DNA of 64,000 bases from Sequoia sempervirens (GCA_007258455.2 VDFB02270651.1:491606711-491670710); one strand, 5' to 3'; positions 11,520-24,431 are shown, counted from the first letter of the stretch. Numbers and translations: made by a program. The notes: generated by a model not told the origin, from the sequence alone.

Positions 11520-12990
11520 AAGCTCAGCCCAGCCAAATGTGGCATTATACAAAAGTTCTGTTAAACCAAAAACTCAATTTGGTAGGAAGATTATTAAGAA
11601 TACCAAAGACTCTAGAACCAGACTATCTGGATGAATTTGAATAATTCATTGAAGAGTAATCAATAAACTAAATACTATCCAAATTCAACAACAGAAATCA
11701 CTTCTTACTTCCACAATTTACAATATAGAAAGACAAATGACACTTCTTATTTCAATTTTTAACAACATAAAAAGTTAAACAACCCTTTTCTTCATACTTA
11801 CATGCTTTACAATATATGAAGTTTTAACGGTTTTTTGTTCTTACCTCCATACTTTGCAATCCAAAACATTAAATGACCTTTTTTGGTAGCATGTTTTTGG
11901 GATGACTGCAAAGTTTTTAAAGTCTCGCATAATGACTCCAAGAGCACATAATAAAAAATTGAAACACCATGAAATCCTAAAACATTTAATCAGTGACCTT
12001 TTACTTCTTAAATCCACAGTTTACACCATACACACTTGAATGACATGCTTAATCTATAGAAATGTCCAATAGCGTTAATTGCTCAATAAGACGTCCTTAA
12101 AATGCAGAGAAAATCCAGAATTGCATTAAGGTTCCTTGGATTAGCCTGTTGCAAGAAAAAATACAAACAGACTTGCAACATTAACTCAACATCCCTGCAA
12201 ATTTTCTAAATGAGCTGAAAATTATAATTTCAAGTTTTATTAAGAAGAATGCCCAGCCAACCATATGTGGCATTATACATCAAATTTTGTTCAAGAGAAC
12301 TCCCAATTTGCTAGGGCAATTGCTATGAATACTTAAGATTGTTGATTCACACTATCCAAACAGATTTGAGTAAAAGATTGAAAACTGAAAAACTAATCCA
12401 ATTTGGATGACAAAGTTTGCTTCTCACTTTTGCAATTTAAACCATAGAAAGTTAACGGATCCTTTACTTCTTACATCCACACTTCACAATATAGAGATTA
12501 AAATGACCCTTTCCTTGTTATTTCCAAACTTTACAATATAGAAATTTAAATTATCATTTCCCTCTTGACTCCACATTTTAGTATATAAGGTAAAATGCCA
12601 TTTTTTAATAGAGCACTTAGGGGATCACCATGTGAGATCTTAGCAACACAGCCATCAAAATCTCTTACACCTTGGAAGCCAAAAACAGTTAGTAAATGAC
12701 CTTTTGCCTGAAATATTTAATACATGACCATTTGCTTCTTAATCTATCCAGACTTTAATGACCTGCTAAGCCTACAACAATAACCACCAGCATTACTAGC
12801 TGCCAGCTAGTTATGATCTACAGAAGTATCAACACTGCACTAAGGGTTTCCCCAATTGACCTGATGCCTAAAAAAATATACAACACAATTGTGGCATCAC
12901 TTCTCTATCCCCACAAATTCCCCAATAATGCTCAAATAGAAATTCAATATCCCTGTAAATTGCACAACTATACTCAAATTTATCAATTCA
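11520..12990. repeat. diverged tandem duplication, unit about 730 bp
   Basis: Copy 1 (about 11520-12245) and copy 2 (about 12250-12990) share a series of ordered blocks. They are GCCCAGCCAA...TGTGGCATTATACA; a stop-rich middle; a minisatellite-like block with repeated TTTACAATATAGAAA...AATGACC units; 'CCTTTTACTTCTTAAATCC'-type sequence; and a CATTAAG/CACTAAGG...CCTTGGATT/CCCAATTGAC block ending in ATCCC(T/C)(G/A)CAAATT. The minisatellite blocks are at about 11700-11890 and 12410-12610. No coding sequence is conserved between the copies. Confidence 0.6.
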
Positions 12991-12999
12991 ATATCCCCA

Positions 13000-13788
13000 A
13001 ATTTAACAACTACCATGAAAAATATCAATTCAGCTTGAAATTAAAACTTCTTTACCAAAATGTAACCCAGGAAAGAATAGACAAATGGAAATAAATAAGC
13101 CACAGAATAATGTACTAATTGAAAGCATGTTGATATCAAATACCTAAACAAATTTACATTAAGGGAAAAAAAGGCAGCACAATCTTTACCAACATATAGC
13201 AGATGCAGCATAAAAGCAGGTAAAAATGAGGGTATTTTAAAAAGCAGAGGCGTTAAAAGCCTCATCCCTGCAATAAGCCAAAAAGGTCACAATATTCCAG
13301 CAGTAAAAGAAGCCAATGATAATCTCCAATTGCAAGCCGACAGCAATTAAGAAATTAAAATATTTTGTGAAATCTTATTAGTGTAGCATCTCAGACAGTT
13401 GTCCCAGAAGATTCAACAGTCAAGGAAAAATATCCATCCTAAATGAATAAAAGCATGCATCTACTATAGCATCAGATCAATGACAACTGACTACAGCAAA
13501 AGTATGGTACTGAAAAAATTTACCACTTAACCTGCACATGATTAGAATTGAGAAAAAAATTAAGGTTTTATACCAACAATAAGCTCAAGAGAAATGCCAC
13601 AAACAATGTGGTTAACTCATACACAACTGTTTAAAAGAATGGATCTATCCTACTATGGTACAAGTTGTATTTGTAAGAAAAAGAAAACCCTTTGCATTGG
13701 CATTCTTTTGGTTGAAAGGAAATAAAGAATTGGATATATTTAAAGTACATATTACTAACTAAATGAATACAAAGTAATGTACAAACAC
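13000..13788. other. 3' flank of the minus-strand gene, no gene seen
   Basis: It is AT-rich and follows the stop codon at 13789-13791 on the minus strand, so its right part should hold the 3' untranslated region. I could not assign a polyadenylation signal with confidence. Confidence 0.4.
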
Positions 13789-16700
13789 CTAGTTCTCAGT
13801 CTGTTGTTGTGTAGTGACAGCTTCAGTTGGAACACCAAGGACCACAGAATCAGCAGCAGCATCTTGCAAGGCATCATCCTCGAAAAAAGACTCAAAGTTC
13901 TGACCATTTTCATACATATCAAATTTCTCCACATAGTCCACAACAGGCAGTTCCAAGTGTGACAAATCAATAACTAAAGGTTCACATTCAAGACCTTGAG
14001 CAATAGCCAGAACACTTCCCACTGTAGACTCATTCTTTTCTTTAACAATTTTATTGTTAGGCTTTTCCTCAAGATTTATCAATGTTGTTGAGGATTTACT
14101 CAACTCACCAGAAGACTTACCCAGAAGCTGATTAGACTCCATCCACAACTGGGCAATTCTCCGGTTTGGTTTGGTTCTACCTTTTCTCTTTCCTTTGACG
14201 CTGCCAAAACCTTGGAGACCATCCTTCACATTGTTCATCCTCGTTATCATCTCTTTGTTCTGCCCTTTTCCTTCTCTCCCTGTTACAAAGCTCTTTTCCT
14301 TTTCCCCTTCAAGAAGAGAACTTGTAGAAACAGGTGCCTCCCTTAGTGCACTGCTGCCAACTACATCCTGAACAAGCAGTCTCCCACCAATTTGTTCTAA
14401 TGAAGATGATGCTCGACATAGGCCAGATTGCAGATTGCCTGCCTTCTCTTTCTCAAGTCTGACAGAAGTCTGAGAAGTCACAACCAAGTCATCTGTAAAG
14501 ACAACAACATTGTTAAAAGAATACACGGAAAGTAGTGACTAATTATTCAACTATATAATCCTTTTGCATAGCATATTGTCATTAATTTTAAGCTACAAAA
14601 TTGCAATACTTTCAAGCACTGTACCTGATGACATCACATCAGAAGGGATTTCAGTACATCCACCATTTAGGATTGCATGAAGAGTTTTACCCTCAATTGC
14701 ATTTTCTAAAGATTTTGTGGTTGTCTGTTTAGAAACTATTCTGAAAAAATTCTCCTTCAGTAAAGCTTCACTAAAGCAGCTTCTGCCTGTTTCATCAAAG
14801 TTTTTACACCTATGTAGTGTCCGCTTAACAAATTCCAAGTTAGCCTGCTGTTCAACCTTCTTTTGTGCACTCCTCCTATGAAAGCCTCTGCCTCTTGGTC
14901 CCTAAATTACCATAAAATCCTATCACCTGATGCCCTTTTTAATGCAAGGTGTTTATCCAGCATGTTTCCAACACCAAGTTTTTCAAAATTCATCAGAAAT
15001 TGTTCTAAGTGCATACCAATTGCGTAGTTCCCAGATCATTGAATAAAAAATAGACTCAATAAAATTTCAATCTGGACTATCAAACAAGGACATCAAATTA
15101 TACAGCATTACTGCAATCAATTTACATAATATGAAAATAAATTGAGGTTGGTATTATGTTAAATCAGGGTATAGTTCCAAAATAAGGAAAGAAGTCAGAG
15201 GTAATCTAAGTAAAAATTATATGAACAGGAGTGTTGCATACGTTGAGCTGATTTTAGCTCACCTTAATACAGCTTTAGAGCAACCTTTGCACACAAAAGA
15301 TGAAAAACAAGCATTACGATAGGAAGTAGAACAATTTTAAAAAAGGAAATCTAATAAAAATTCAATACAACTAATAATGATAGGCAGAAACTGAAGCACC
15401 CATCCACTATCAAGTACTCAAGAGAAAGCAAACAAATATTCTTAGAAAAGCCCAAATTAGTTCTTTGAGAACATAAGCATGAGATGTTTGTCCAAATAAA
15501 TAACAAAAATGAAACAATAAATCACATTGGTGTATATATGTGACTAGGAATTGGCATTGGGAGTAGAATGTGAATAACATAGAATACATGAATTGAGAGC
15601 ATACAATCTGAATAAAGACATGGGCAAGGCTAAAATGTAAAATAGAAGAGACCTCAAATTCATTAGTAAACAACAATAATGATTTCAAATTGGTATAAGG
15701 CTAAGGAATATATGCTCACCAGATATCGTTTAGATGCTCTCAATACGAGCTTGTTGAAAGCAACGTGTTCATGCTCCCTGAAAATCATCACCAAAATTGG
15801 CATGCTGTTAAAATAAAATAACAAACCACTGAATAAAATGCATTTATGAGTCCACCTTTAATAATAAAGAAACAAAAGGTATGATAAGAAATGTAACTTC
15901 CCTCAACTTCCCCATAACAAGATAGTCTTTTAAATTTAAAAATTGGAAACACATAACATGATGCTGCATTGGTAAAATAATATGTTTGCAACTAACTAGA
16001 AACATATCAGAGACTTGAGCAAACAATACTAAACAACATTTACATAGCTACTTGAAACATAATGGTATCAAGCATTTCACAGCTTCCTTTACCATATGTA
16101 ATTACCTTTCTTCCAACTTCCAACTCTCAGAAACAGCCTGTTCTAGATGAATTATTTGAGCTTCCGTTTTGCAAACCTATGGAATGGAACAGAGCTTGTG
16201 ATTAGTCTACTCAAACTTTAACAATTTCCACAAGAAAACTACAATAAAAAATTGACTGTTCTCATAATGATAATCGCTCAGCAAAATAGCTGATGGATAA
16301 ATAAACTAGTTTGATCAACTGTCAATAATGGCCTGTAGGAAATATATTTTAGCAATCAGAGAGTTGCATCATATTATTTACTTTTGCTCTCCTAGTTGCA
16401 GGTAAGATAGCATGGGGCACCTAACTACAAAGCGAAAAGGGAAGAGAATAACAAAAGGCTATTCATATAGGATCTGAAAGAGAAGCACCTGTTCTTGAAG
16501 GTCTTTTTTAAGTTTATTAAGTTCCTCATCTATATCGCCATCATCTTCGGATTCTAGATCAGGCTGCAGTGAAAAACAAGCAATAAACAAAAGGCAAATA
16601 TTTGTATTTTACATGATAAATTGAAAAGCTCATATCTTACTATACTTCTGTGCATTACAAACATGGGCACTTTTACTGAAGTTTGAGCTTGATATAATCA

Positions 16701-17456
16701 TTGTAATAGGTTAAAAACAACAAAGAACTGGTAGGTTTGAATACCACAGATTCTGGAAAAAATCCGATGCTGTTAAGTTCCAAAAGAATCTTGTCATCCA
16801 GAGACATTTGTTGATATTCAATCTCATGTGTAGCAATGTCAGACGGCACACAATTAACTTGGTGGCCAGATTGCAATCCAAATTGATTCCTCTCCCATCC
16901 TACTATGTGCCTCTCCTTCAAATTTCCTGAGTCTGCTTTGGAAATGTCAATGTCTGAACCTTCTAAAATATCACACTCTACTCCATTTTTGTCACTGCGG
17001 ATACAAACATCAGATGAATAATTTGTATATCCATTTAAAGAAATGGAATCGTTGGAACTGTTTAGCCTATCACTATTATCTATTTGTAGTTGTCCTGCCA
17101 TCTCTGGTTCCACTGTACTGGAAGTCTTATCCACACTGCATTTCTCACAATGATTTTTATGGGGTAACACTTCACTTATGTAATCAAAATTCTTATGCCC
17201 ATTGTCATTGCCAATCCTTGTTCCTTGCTCATTTTCATCCACAACAATTAGAGCAGAAATAAGCTTTTGTGATAATGGTGTCATCTTCTCAAGCCATGTG
17301 CCATTTATTCCAGGTGATAAACTTGTAGCTTGCATATCCCCTTGATTATTTAAAAGGCATAAATCATTATCTTCAACATTTGCACTTGTCAAGGATTTCC
17401 AGTTGCTTGAAAAGTTTTGTGGGGTGTCCTTGTGTTCCATCACAAGCAAACTCAAC
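13789..17456 (-). CDS. conserved plant protein of the At4g29790/At2g19390 family, C-terminal ~632 codons in six exons
   Basis: Exons in transcript order: 17456-16745, 16563-16489, 16176-16106, 15777-15720, 14901-14625, 14492-13789 (stop TAG). All five introns (181, 312, 328, 818 and 132 bp) have GT-AG borders, and the phases (0, 0, 2, 0, 1) keep one frame open throughout. Family landmarks appear in the expected order. These are the block around KMTPLSQKLISALI; SIGFFPESV joined across an intron to PDL and an acidic stretch; a coiled-coil segment ending in KLEER; HVAFNKLVL; then FVKRTLHRCKNFDETGRSCF; a basic KGKRKGRTKPNRR block; and an acidic tail. Arabidopsis relatives are about twice this length and of unknown biochemical function. 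The N-terminal half is not found. An ATG at 17440-17438 could be a secondary start, but an acceptor just before 17456 argues that upstream exons exist. A possible 30-bp exon at 18437-18408 has AG/GT borders and a matching phase. Right of that, retroelement DNA begins. The gene is therefore either 5'-truncated or has a very long, invaded intron. Confidence 0.85.
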
Positions 17457-17459
17457 CTG

Positions 17460-18720
17460 CCATTAAAAGAAAATAAACTACATAATGCTGCCAGTGGAAA
17501 AGGAAGTTCTGAAAACATAATAGAATGCAGCAACTATGAATGCCTTCCAAAAGAGTCAATATACTATCTCTAATTCAAGAACAAACTCTGAGAATAACTT
17601 GGAATGGAGGCCATGTCTGTAAGAAATTCAATTACAGACCAACAAAAATTCAAATAAAGTTGACAGTTTGCTAGGACTGAGATCTAGGACTGAGATGTTG
17701 CCTTCAGTAGTCTTTGAAATCAGAAATGCAATCATTTAAACAACTTCAAATTGAGATTGAATTGAAGTTGCCCAGACATGGCATAATAGAGTTGCATGTT
17801 ACATTGATTAAACTAGAAAATTGCAAACATATTATTATACATCTTTATGTGCGCAACAAAAACATATTGATATAGTCCAATATAATAGCTAGCAAAACCA
17901 GTTCATTGGAGATCCCAAGGTCTCATGATTACAGTACATAGATATGATTAGTAAGACTATAACTATTCAAAATCATTTCCTTAATCTAAAGCTAGCAAAA
18001 AGATAAGCAGCATGTGAATCAGTAGTATGTCAATAAATCTAGACCAAATTTCACTGCACTGCCTCATAAAATCTCTCAAAGTTGACTTAATGGCTGAAGA
18101 GGCAAAACATTCTAAAAGAAATAAATCTGATTGACTCAATCTGTGAGTGGAGATTATTTTCCAAAACATTTTTGTAATTTAATAAGTTTTTGGATGATTT
18201 AGCTGTTAGACTTGAATGAGTCTCCTGTTTTTGTTTAGCAATGAAATGGCTAATTTTATACCAGTCAATTTTTCTTAGTCAAGTGAAGTCTTATATAAAG
18301 TTGCATGCATAATTCTGAATAACAAAGTTAATCAAACATCAATAATAGTGAAGAACTGAGACTAATGAAACAACAATGTACTAAATCACAAAATTGAAAC
18401 ACCTTACCGTGAAAATTTCAAGCGAATCACCAAGCACCTAATTATTGATTATAATCAGAGTCATGTACAAATCAATATGTATCTGTAAATTAAAATAAAC
18501 ACCAGGTTGCATGTGATTGGGGTGTTTATTTTAATTACCAAGTATGTTAATCTACTTGCTAATCTGATTTTCATTGCAAGTAATAGTAAAGTAGCAATTT
18601 CAGATTTAAACTAAGCAGATTTAACAAGAGTTGAGATCAAACATGAAATTGGAAAGAAAATACGATAGGGTTAGAAAAAAGCATGTGAAGACTGGAAGAG
18701 TGCTAGGAAAATCAATTGGA
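17460..18720. other. intron or 5' flank of the minus-strand gene
   Basis: No family-like exon is visible apart from the speculative 30-bp exon at 18408-18437. The sequence is AT-rich with no dominant repeat. Confidence 0.4.
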
Positions 18721-18759
18721 AGAAGTTGGAAGAAGTTCTAGGCATGTGCATAGGTTTAT

Positions 18760-18975
18760 GGAACTTTGTCAGAGGGTAGCGACCCTCCAAGCATGCTCAT
18801 GTCCAATAGGCATGATAGCAACCCTTTCTGAGTGCTAGTGTCTGACAGGAACACTACTGACAGTTTCTGGACACAGTGTCTAGCAAGCACATTGGTGACC
18901 CTTTGTAGGTGTTAGTATTTTGTAGCTGCACTTGTGACCCTCCTCTAACGATAGCGTCCTGTATCAGACAGGATT
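18760..18975. repeat. degenerate ~40 bp repeat
   Basis: Words like GCGACCCTCC, GCAACCCTTT, GTGACCCTTTG and GTGACCCTCC recur every 40-70 bp with TGTC(T/C)...ACAGG-like words between them. The minus-strand ORF at 18854-19117 reads through the array and is unlikely to be a gene. Confidence 0.45.
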
Positions 18976-19333
18976 TGGAACCTTTAATATTTTTCATCTT
19001 GTCCCATACTTCATAGATGTTTCTGCAGAAATGTGTTATCACGGAATCTAGCAGCGCTCGTTCCACGGATAACCCCCCTACGAAACTTGTCCGTTTCCTA
19101 GGATTCGTGAAGTTCAAGTACGCATAACGAAGTGATTATCAAGCCACCTCGAAATGCGTTCCTAAGCCTCGAATAGTCAATTCAAGCATTCCCCCATGTT
19201 CGCCTCACAAAGACCTTCGAAACGAGATCTTTCGCGACGTTTCACTGTTCGTACTTAGCAAATTACGAAAAATGCAGTGGCACTGAAAAAGTGCGCTCCT
19301 GCCCTGAAGCCAAAAATTGGCTAAGTCAGAAAA

Positions 19334-20408
19334 TGCAAGGGTGCTAAAATTTAGCGCCCCTGCATGCAGTGAAATTGCCAAAAATGTAATAGCGCTAAAT
19401 TTTAGCACCATTACATTTTTCTTCAACACTTAAACTTTTTCACAGTCTGGCACGTTTCTTCATGTTTTCGCGTTTTTCATCAATCGTGCCACTTTTCGTG
19501 CGTAAATTTATTGCTCGACTTGAGTTAGGTTTTTGATTTTCCTTTTTCACTTAAGGGTCTTTTAATTCGCCATTTTGCATTATTATGAGCTTTGTTCTTT
19601 TCTTCCTCTTGTTGGGCGAATTGCATCTCAACTGCAAAACTCGTTTTTTTTTTTTTGAAGACTCTCGCCATTCTTTCTTCAGCAAGCTTCACGTTTCATA
19701 CTGGTATGTCGTTTTTGTCTTGTCTTCTTCCATTTTTATACATTCTTGTTTTTGTATATGCGTTTTGTATATGCGTTTTTCTACATTTCGCGTCTTGTTC
19801 TTTTCCATTCGCGTTTTTGTTTCCCAACGCACATTCCTTCTCTCCATTCGTGTTTTACCTTCGCGTTTTCCCTTCGTATTTTCTATTCATTGTTTGTCTT
19901 CATCGTAAGAAGAATGGCGAGCCTTTGTTTCCTTACGCATTGGAACCCTACGCGTTTCTTTCCATGCTCTTCCCTTGCATTTCTTTCCCCATTCTCCTCA
20001 TGCGCGATGTTCTTTGAGAACTTGTATCTATCCAATGCGTTTGTGTTGAAATCTCTTTGTCTCCCTCTCTATGCGTTTTGGTGTGAACATTGGAAAGATC
20101 TATCATTGTGAAAAAGAATTCCTTTAACCTTTGAGTGCGTATGAAATGGGATGGAAACAAGTTCAAAAGCTTTCATGTTTCAAACAAATTGCCTTTGCCA
20201 AGCATGAGCGCCCTCGCCATTCATTCCTACATTTACATTTTCAAAATTGTCAAGAAAATGCTAAAGCGCTGAATTTTAGCGCTGTGACATTTTGAAAATG
20301 TCAAAAAATGCCTAACACTGCAAAGTGTAAGGGCGCTAAAATTTAGCGCCCTTGCATCAAAAGCAATTTTCCAAGAATGTAAGGGCGCTGAATTTTAGCG
20401 CCCTTACA
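19334..20408. repeat. family of five hairpins with a GCGCTAAAATTTAGCGC core
   Basis: Hairpins lie at 19334-19363, 19383-19418, 20256-20292, 20329-20353 and 20378-20408. The fourth has 12-bp perfect arms around one base. The fifth has 12-bp perfect arms (TGTAAGGGCGCT / AGCGCCCTTACA) around seven bases. Flanking bases differ between copies (AATGTAAT, TGCAAGGG, TGTAAGGG), yet most still pair with the matching opposite flank. They lie in the T-rich leader before the ORF at 20656. Confidence 0.8.
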
Positions 20409-20655
20409 CTTTTTTCAGGCTTTCTTCAATTCTTCCCAGATAAGCTTCATTTTTGACCAGTGCACTCCTGAGCCCCGTTTTTCCGCCTTTGTGCATCGTT
20501 TTGCGTGCCTCGTCATCCGCTTCATGGTTTCTCATCCTTGTGCTCATTTCGCGCTCACCCATGTTTCCTAACAGTTGGTGTTTGTTCTGGCTAAACGGAT
20601 TGCAGTCTACTTTCAAAGATCGTCAAGTCAAGAGTGATCAGAGTACCATTTCTTT
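19420..20655 (+). other. pyrimidine-rich leader before the ORF at 20656
   Basis: Long T/C-rich stretches (TTCTTCCTCTTG, CGTTTTTCTAC and similar) and the hairpin family above fill about 1.2 kb. Overlapping plus-strand ORFs at 19585-20111 are Phe/Ser/Leu rich in all three frames, as expected for such composition, and are not called. By position it would be the 5' untranslated leader or LTR part of a retroelement. Confidence 0.4.
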
Positions 20656-23600
20656 TTGATGACTGCTACTAAGCCTCCTTCTTCGAAAGCAAAAAGCAAG
20701 ATGAAATACAAATATCAAGGCGTCTATCCGCCAACTATGGTGCTTTCCAAAGTCGAAGAGATAAAAGATACAGAAGTTGGTCATCAAGACTTGGTTGACT
20801 TCGCAAAGCTAACAGAGACGAAGCCTCTTCCTGATTCAATGAGAGCGATCGTACACAGCAACCTCCATTTGGTGGCAATGTTCCCCACAGCTGCGCACAA
20901 TACCGAGTTTGTTCTTCAAGTTGCGTCTCATTACATCAGAGAAAGCAGAAGTGTGATCGACTCTTCCGGGCACGAGATTCTGAGACTCGACCCCGATTTC
21001 TTTGACATTGTCTTCAAGGTCCCTCATATGGAGAAATATATTGACATCTCTATATCAAAAGCACAGGAGATCTTTGATGTTGATCCCAATAAAGCTAAAC
21101 AGTTGATAAACACTCAATGGCTCAAGAAGCCTAGATCATCTGTTTCTAGATGGCCGAAAGGACTCCTGAGAAGTGACTTCAAAGATGACGTCAAGGATAT
21201 GATCACGTTTCTGGGCAGAGTGAAAGGTTTGCCTGAATCATCCACCTTCCACGATTGGATGTATGAATACATCAGGATCATAAGGAGGCAGAAAGTGCAT
21301 ATCGGAACAAAGCGCATAAACTGGTGCAATAGATACACGAGCAGCTGGATCAATGCTCCTTCTGTTACTGAAGTTCTTACATGACTTCTACCGGTGCACG
21401 CAGTTGGCCGGTGGATGAGATAATTCCAAGCTCCATCAACAAAAGGGAATCGAATGATGGTGCCTGTGTACAGATATTTCTATCAGTTGGAGCTGAAGGA
21501 GAGCTTTCATCATTTCAGACGGGTCACTGATGCTTTCTTTGCGCCTTTACTCTTCAACTTTGATCCAGCTTTGGAAAGAAGAAGAGTATCCGATGAGGCT
21601 TATAAGGTGGTAAGTAAAGTTGGATGCATTTTTCTCCAATTCCCAACGTTCACTTACTTGAGAGTAGGTTGTTACACTGGTTGTCCCTACATGCTACCAC
21701 GTTATCCTTCGGATAAGTGGGTTCTCATGGAAACATGCAGACAGCTGATGTCGCCGCGTATGAACGAGAAGCAACCACAAGCCGCGGATTCAAGTTCTAA
21801 TCGGTCGGGCTGATATATCATCCAAATCGCGTGACAAAAGCTTGTTCGCTCTATGCTGAAATGCAGATCATGACCATCAAAACCTACAGGTATAGGTTTG
21901 ATTTCGACTACCGAGATGTTAGAAAAAAGTTGCAAAAAGGTCACCAACACAGGTACCGTTTTGAAGACATCTGGGCAGATTGCAGAGATGAAGAAGCCAT
22001 TCGTAAAATGGACTATTGCAGATTGACAATTCAACAAATCAGAGATCTTGGTATTGCTGATTTACCAGAGGATTTTGAGGATCCAGGTGATATCATGAAC
22101 GCTGTTTATGATGAGCAAGGCATTGCTAAAAGGCCGTTGCCTGCAATACAATGGTCTAGGAAAGAGGTCACCAGCATGAGGGAAAGGCTGAGACCAATCC
22201 TAGCCAACACAGAAGAATGGTTACATAAACATGGTTATGCAATGAAAAGTTTCAGAACAGACTCAGAAGGAGAGGAGTCTGAAGCAGAAGCTCGCCAACA
22301 GCAAGAACTCCGCGACAAAAACAAATCAGCGGCCGTTCCCACTTCTTCGCGAAGAGGTCCTAGGATCAAGTTCACTGTTGGTAAGAAAGATACCCAAGCT
22401 GTCCAAGAGACAGAAATCACGGAATCTCGTCCATCTCGTTCTAAGGGTAAAAAGCCTATTCTGGAGGAGATAGATTCCGATGAAGAAGAAACTTCAAGCG
22501 ACCAATCCGCTGAAGATGAAGATTCAGCAGAAGCAGACTCGATGCCGAAGAGGTTTCTGAAAGCGGGCAAGAGTCTGATGAAGATTCTGAAGAAGGATTT
22601 GAAGGTGACTTTGAAGGTGAGCCAGAATCGGAGAGACAAGAGGGTGATCAACAGGAACCCGGGCATGATCAAGAAATAACTACTTCTCCTCCTAAGAATG
22701 TAGTTGAAGAAATTCTCAGAACATCATCGCCTGTGACGTTTCATACCCCTCCAGATTCAAGAACTCCTCCACCTCCTGTTCCCTCGTCACCTATCCCTAC
22801 CACATGCATTCCTGCAGTTGAGATATCCCCTATCCCTGCAGCATCAACCCAGCTTGATACTCCTTCAGTGACAAGCATCCATACAGTTGATATACTGTCA
22901 AGCCCTCCATCGTCCATTCCTAGCTTGTCTTCGCCAACGTATGATATCACTTCTGAAAACGAATTCAATCGTTTCATGAATGAGTCAATGTGTGATCAGC
23001 TCAATGTGTCAACTACAGGAGCAATGATGACAGACACTTCTCCAATTGTCACGATACCTATGGTGAGTTCAGATGTGACAATAACTTCAGAAGTGGCAAT
23101 GGTGACCGAATTGATAGTAAATCCAGAAGTTCACACTTCTTTTCTTCCTTCTTGGTTAATATCTGCAGTATGAAGCACAAAAGCAAATGATTTCTCGGAA
23201 GAACTTCGACCTCGAAGAGATAGTTCCAAAATCAAAGGGAAGAGAAAAGGCAAAAGGTATACTCAAGGTTAGGCGTTGATAAGTCACGGACACAAGTATG
23301 CTGAAATTGGCATACCACTTTAACAAGGAATCGACAGCAGGGTTACCAACGAAAGTGCAAAAGCCGGTGCAGTCACTTTGGATATCTTGGCGGGAAGGCT
23401 GGATAAAGTAGAGCAAGCTCGTAACATGTACAAATAGAGGGCAGAGCATTATGCCACTGTTGTAAAGAGACTTGCAGGTTCTCCAAGTAATGCACAACCG
23501 CTGACAGTGGTAAATATTGAAGACCCAGCTGTCAAGAAAGTTGAGAAATTCACCTCCAAAGGCAGGGTGTTATATGATTTTGTTGAAAAGATCATCGAAC

Positions 23601-24184
23601 ATGGATCTCAGATAATTTTGGCTGCGGACGAGAAAACTACCATGTTGGCCAAGCTCACCACAGAGCTTGATAAAGAAAAGAGCGTACTTTCCCAGGAGCG
23701 CAGAGACATGGAAAAATGCCTATTGTCATGGTCGGAAATGAAACAGGTAAAGCTCAACAAATTGGTGGAGGTTGGGATAATTCCCGACAAAGAAAAGTTT
23801 GTAGAGGTAAGAGAATCACTGAAACACAGAATTCAAGTGGTTCAATCTCTCATAGAAGATCTTCACCAAGTACAGGAAGATGTTGATGGGCATCGCACCA
23901 TTCTTGACAAAAGTATCAGAGAGTTCCCTGGTCAACTTCTTGAGGAAAATGGCCAATAACACGCCCGATACGAAGAAAATATCAGGATCTTCAAAGCCAT
24001 CATGAATTTGATTAATGATTCGGACTTCGGAAGCTTCAGCGAAGACATCATTTGTGATACAAGGCTCACATTGGATTCTTTGAAGATGCATCTTGGCCGG
24101 GTGCAAGAAGGTTCCATCATCGCCATGAGATCGATCCGAGAATTCACACCATTGTGGATTACCGTTAGTCCAGATGAAGTTTAA
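20656..24184 (+). pseudogene. broken long ORF of unrecognised type, gag-like position in a retroelement
   Basis: The reading frame is continuous in style but broken into pieces: 20656-21384, 21454-21813, 21831-22560 (then a shift; the acidic frame continues towards 23173), 23507-23959 and 24002-24184. In total it is about 1100 codons. The N-terminal part is a folded-looking ~240 residues (FAKLTETKPLPDSMRAIVHS, FDIVFKVPHMEKYID). A middle basic region is followed by a strongly acidic Glu/Asp/Ser tract and a Pro/Thr/Ser-rich linker. The C-terminal part is heptad-like and probably a coiled coil (DKEKSVLSQERRDMEKCL). I see no protease, reverse transcriptase, integrase or zinc knuckle. It sits between a hairpin-rich leader and an LTR-like 3' end, so I infer the major ORF of a non-autonomous LTR retroelement. 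A plant-mobile-domain-type protein is the alternative. Confidence 0.55.
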
Positions 24185-24380
24185 TGGGAGGAGACTAGGA
24201 GGGTGAAGACTTCCGCGCAATGCAAAGAAACATGAAAGCGACCCCTATTCTCAGAGTGTTAGACATTTCCGGTGCATCCCTTTATGCATCTTGTAAATAT
24301 TTCTCGACATTTTCGAATGTCATTATGTAAATTGTAATTACACCAAGTCCAAAGATGTAATATTTTCAAAACAAATTACG

Positions 24381-24431
24381 CTTTGACTTTGGTCAAAGTT
24401 AGGTGAGATTTCCTAAAATCGCTCACCTAAC
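24381..24431. promoter_or_regulatory. palindromic W-box pair and 10-bp inverted repeat upstream of a TATA box
   Basis: CTTTGACTTTGGTCAAAG (24381-24398) places TTGAC and GTCAA cores back to back. GTTAGGTGAG (24398-24407) pairs perfectly with CTCACCTAAC (24422-24431). The TATA box at 24479 is about 50 bp downstream. TTGAC is the known WRKY-factor core; a stress-responsive LTR promoter is inference. Confidence 0.45.

Noticed and set aside
19585..20111. Three overlapping plus-strand ORFs rich in Phe, Ser and Leu
   Set aside because: All frames stay open because the strand is T/C-rich; no domain and no conserved start.
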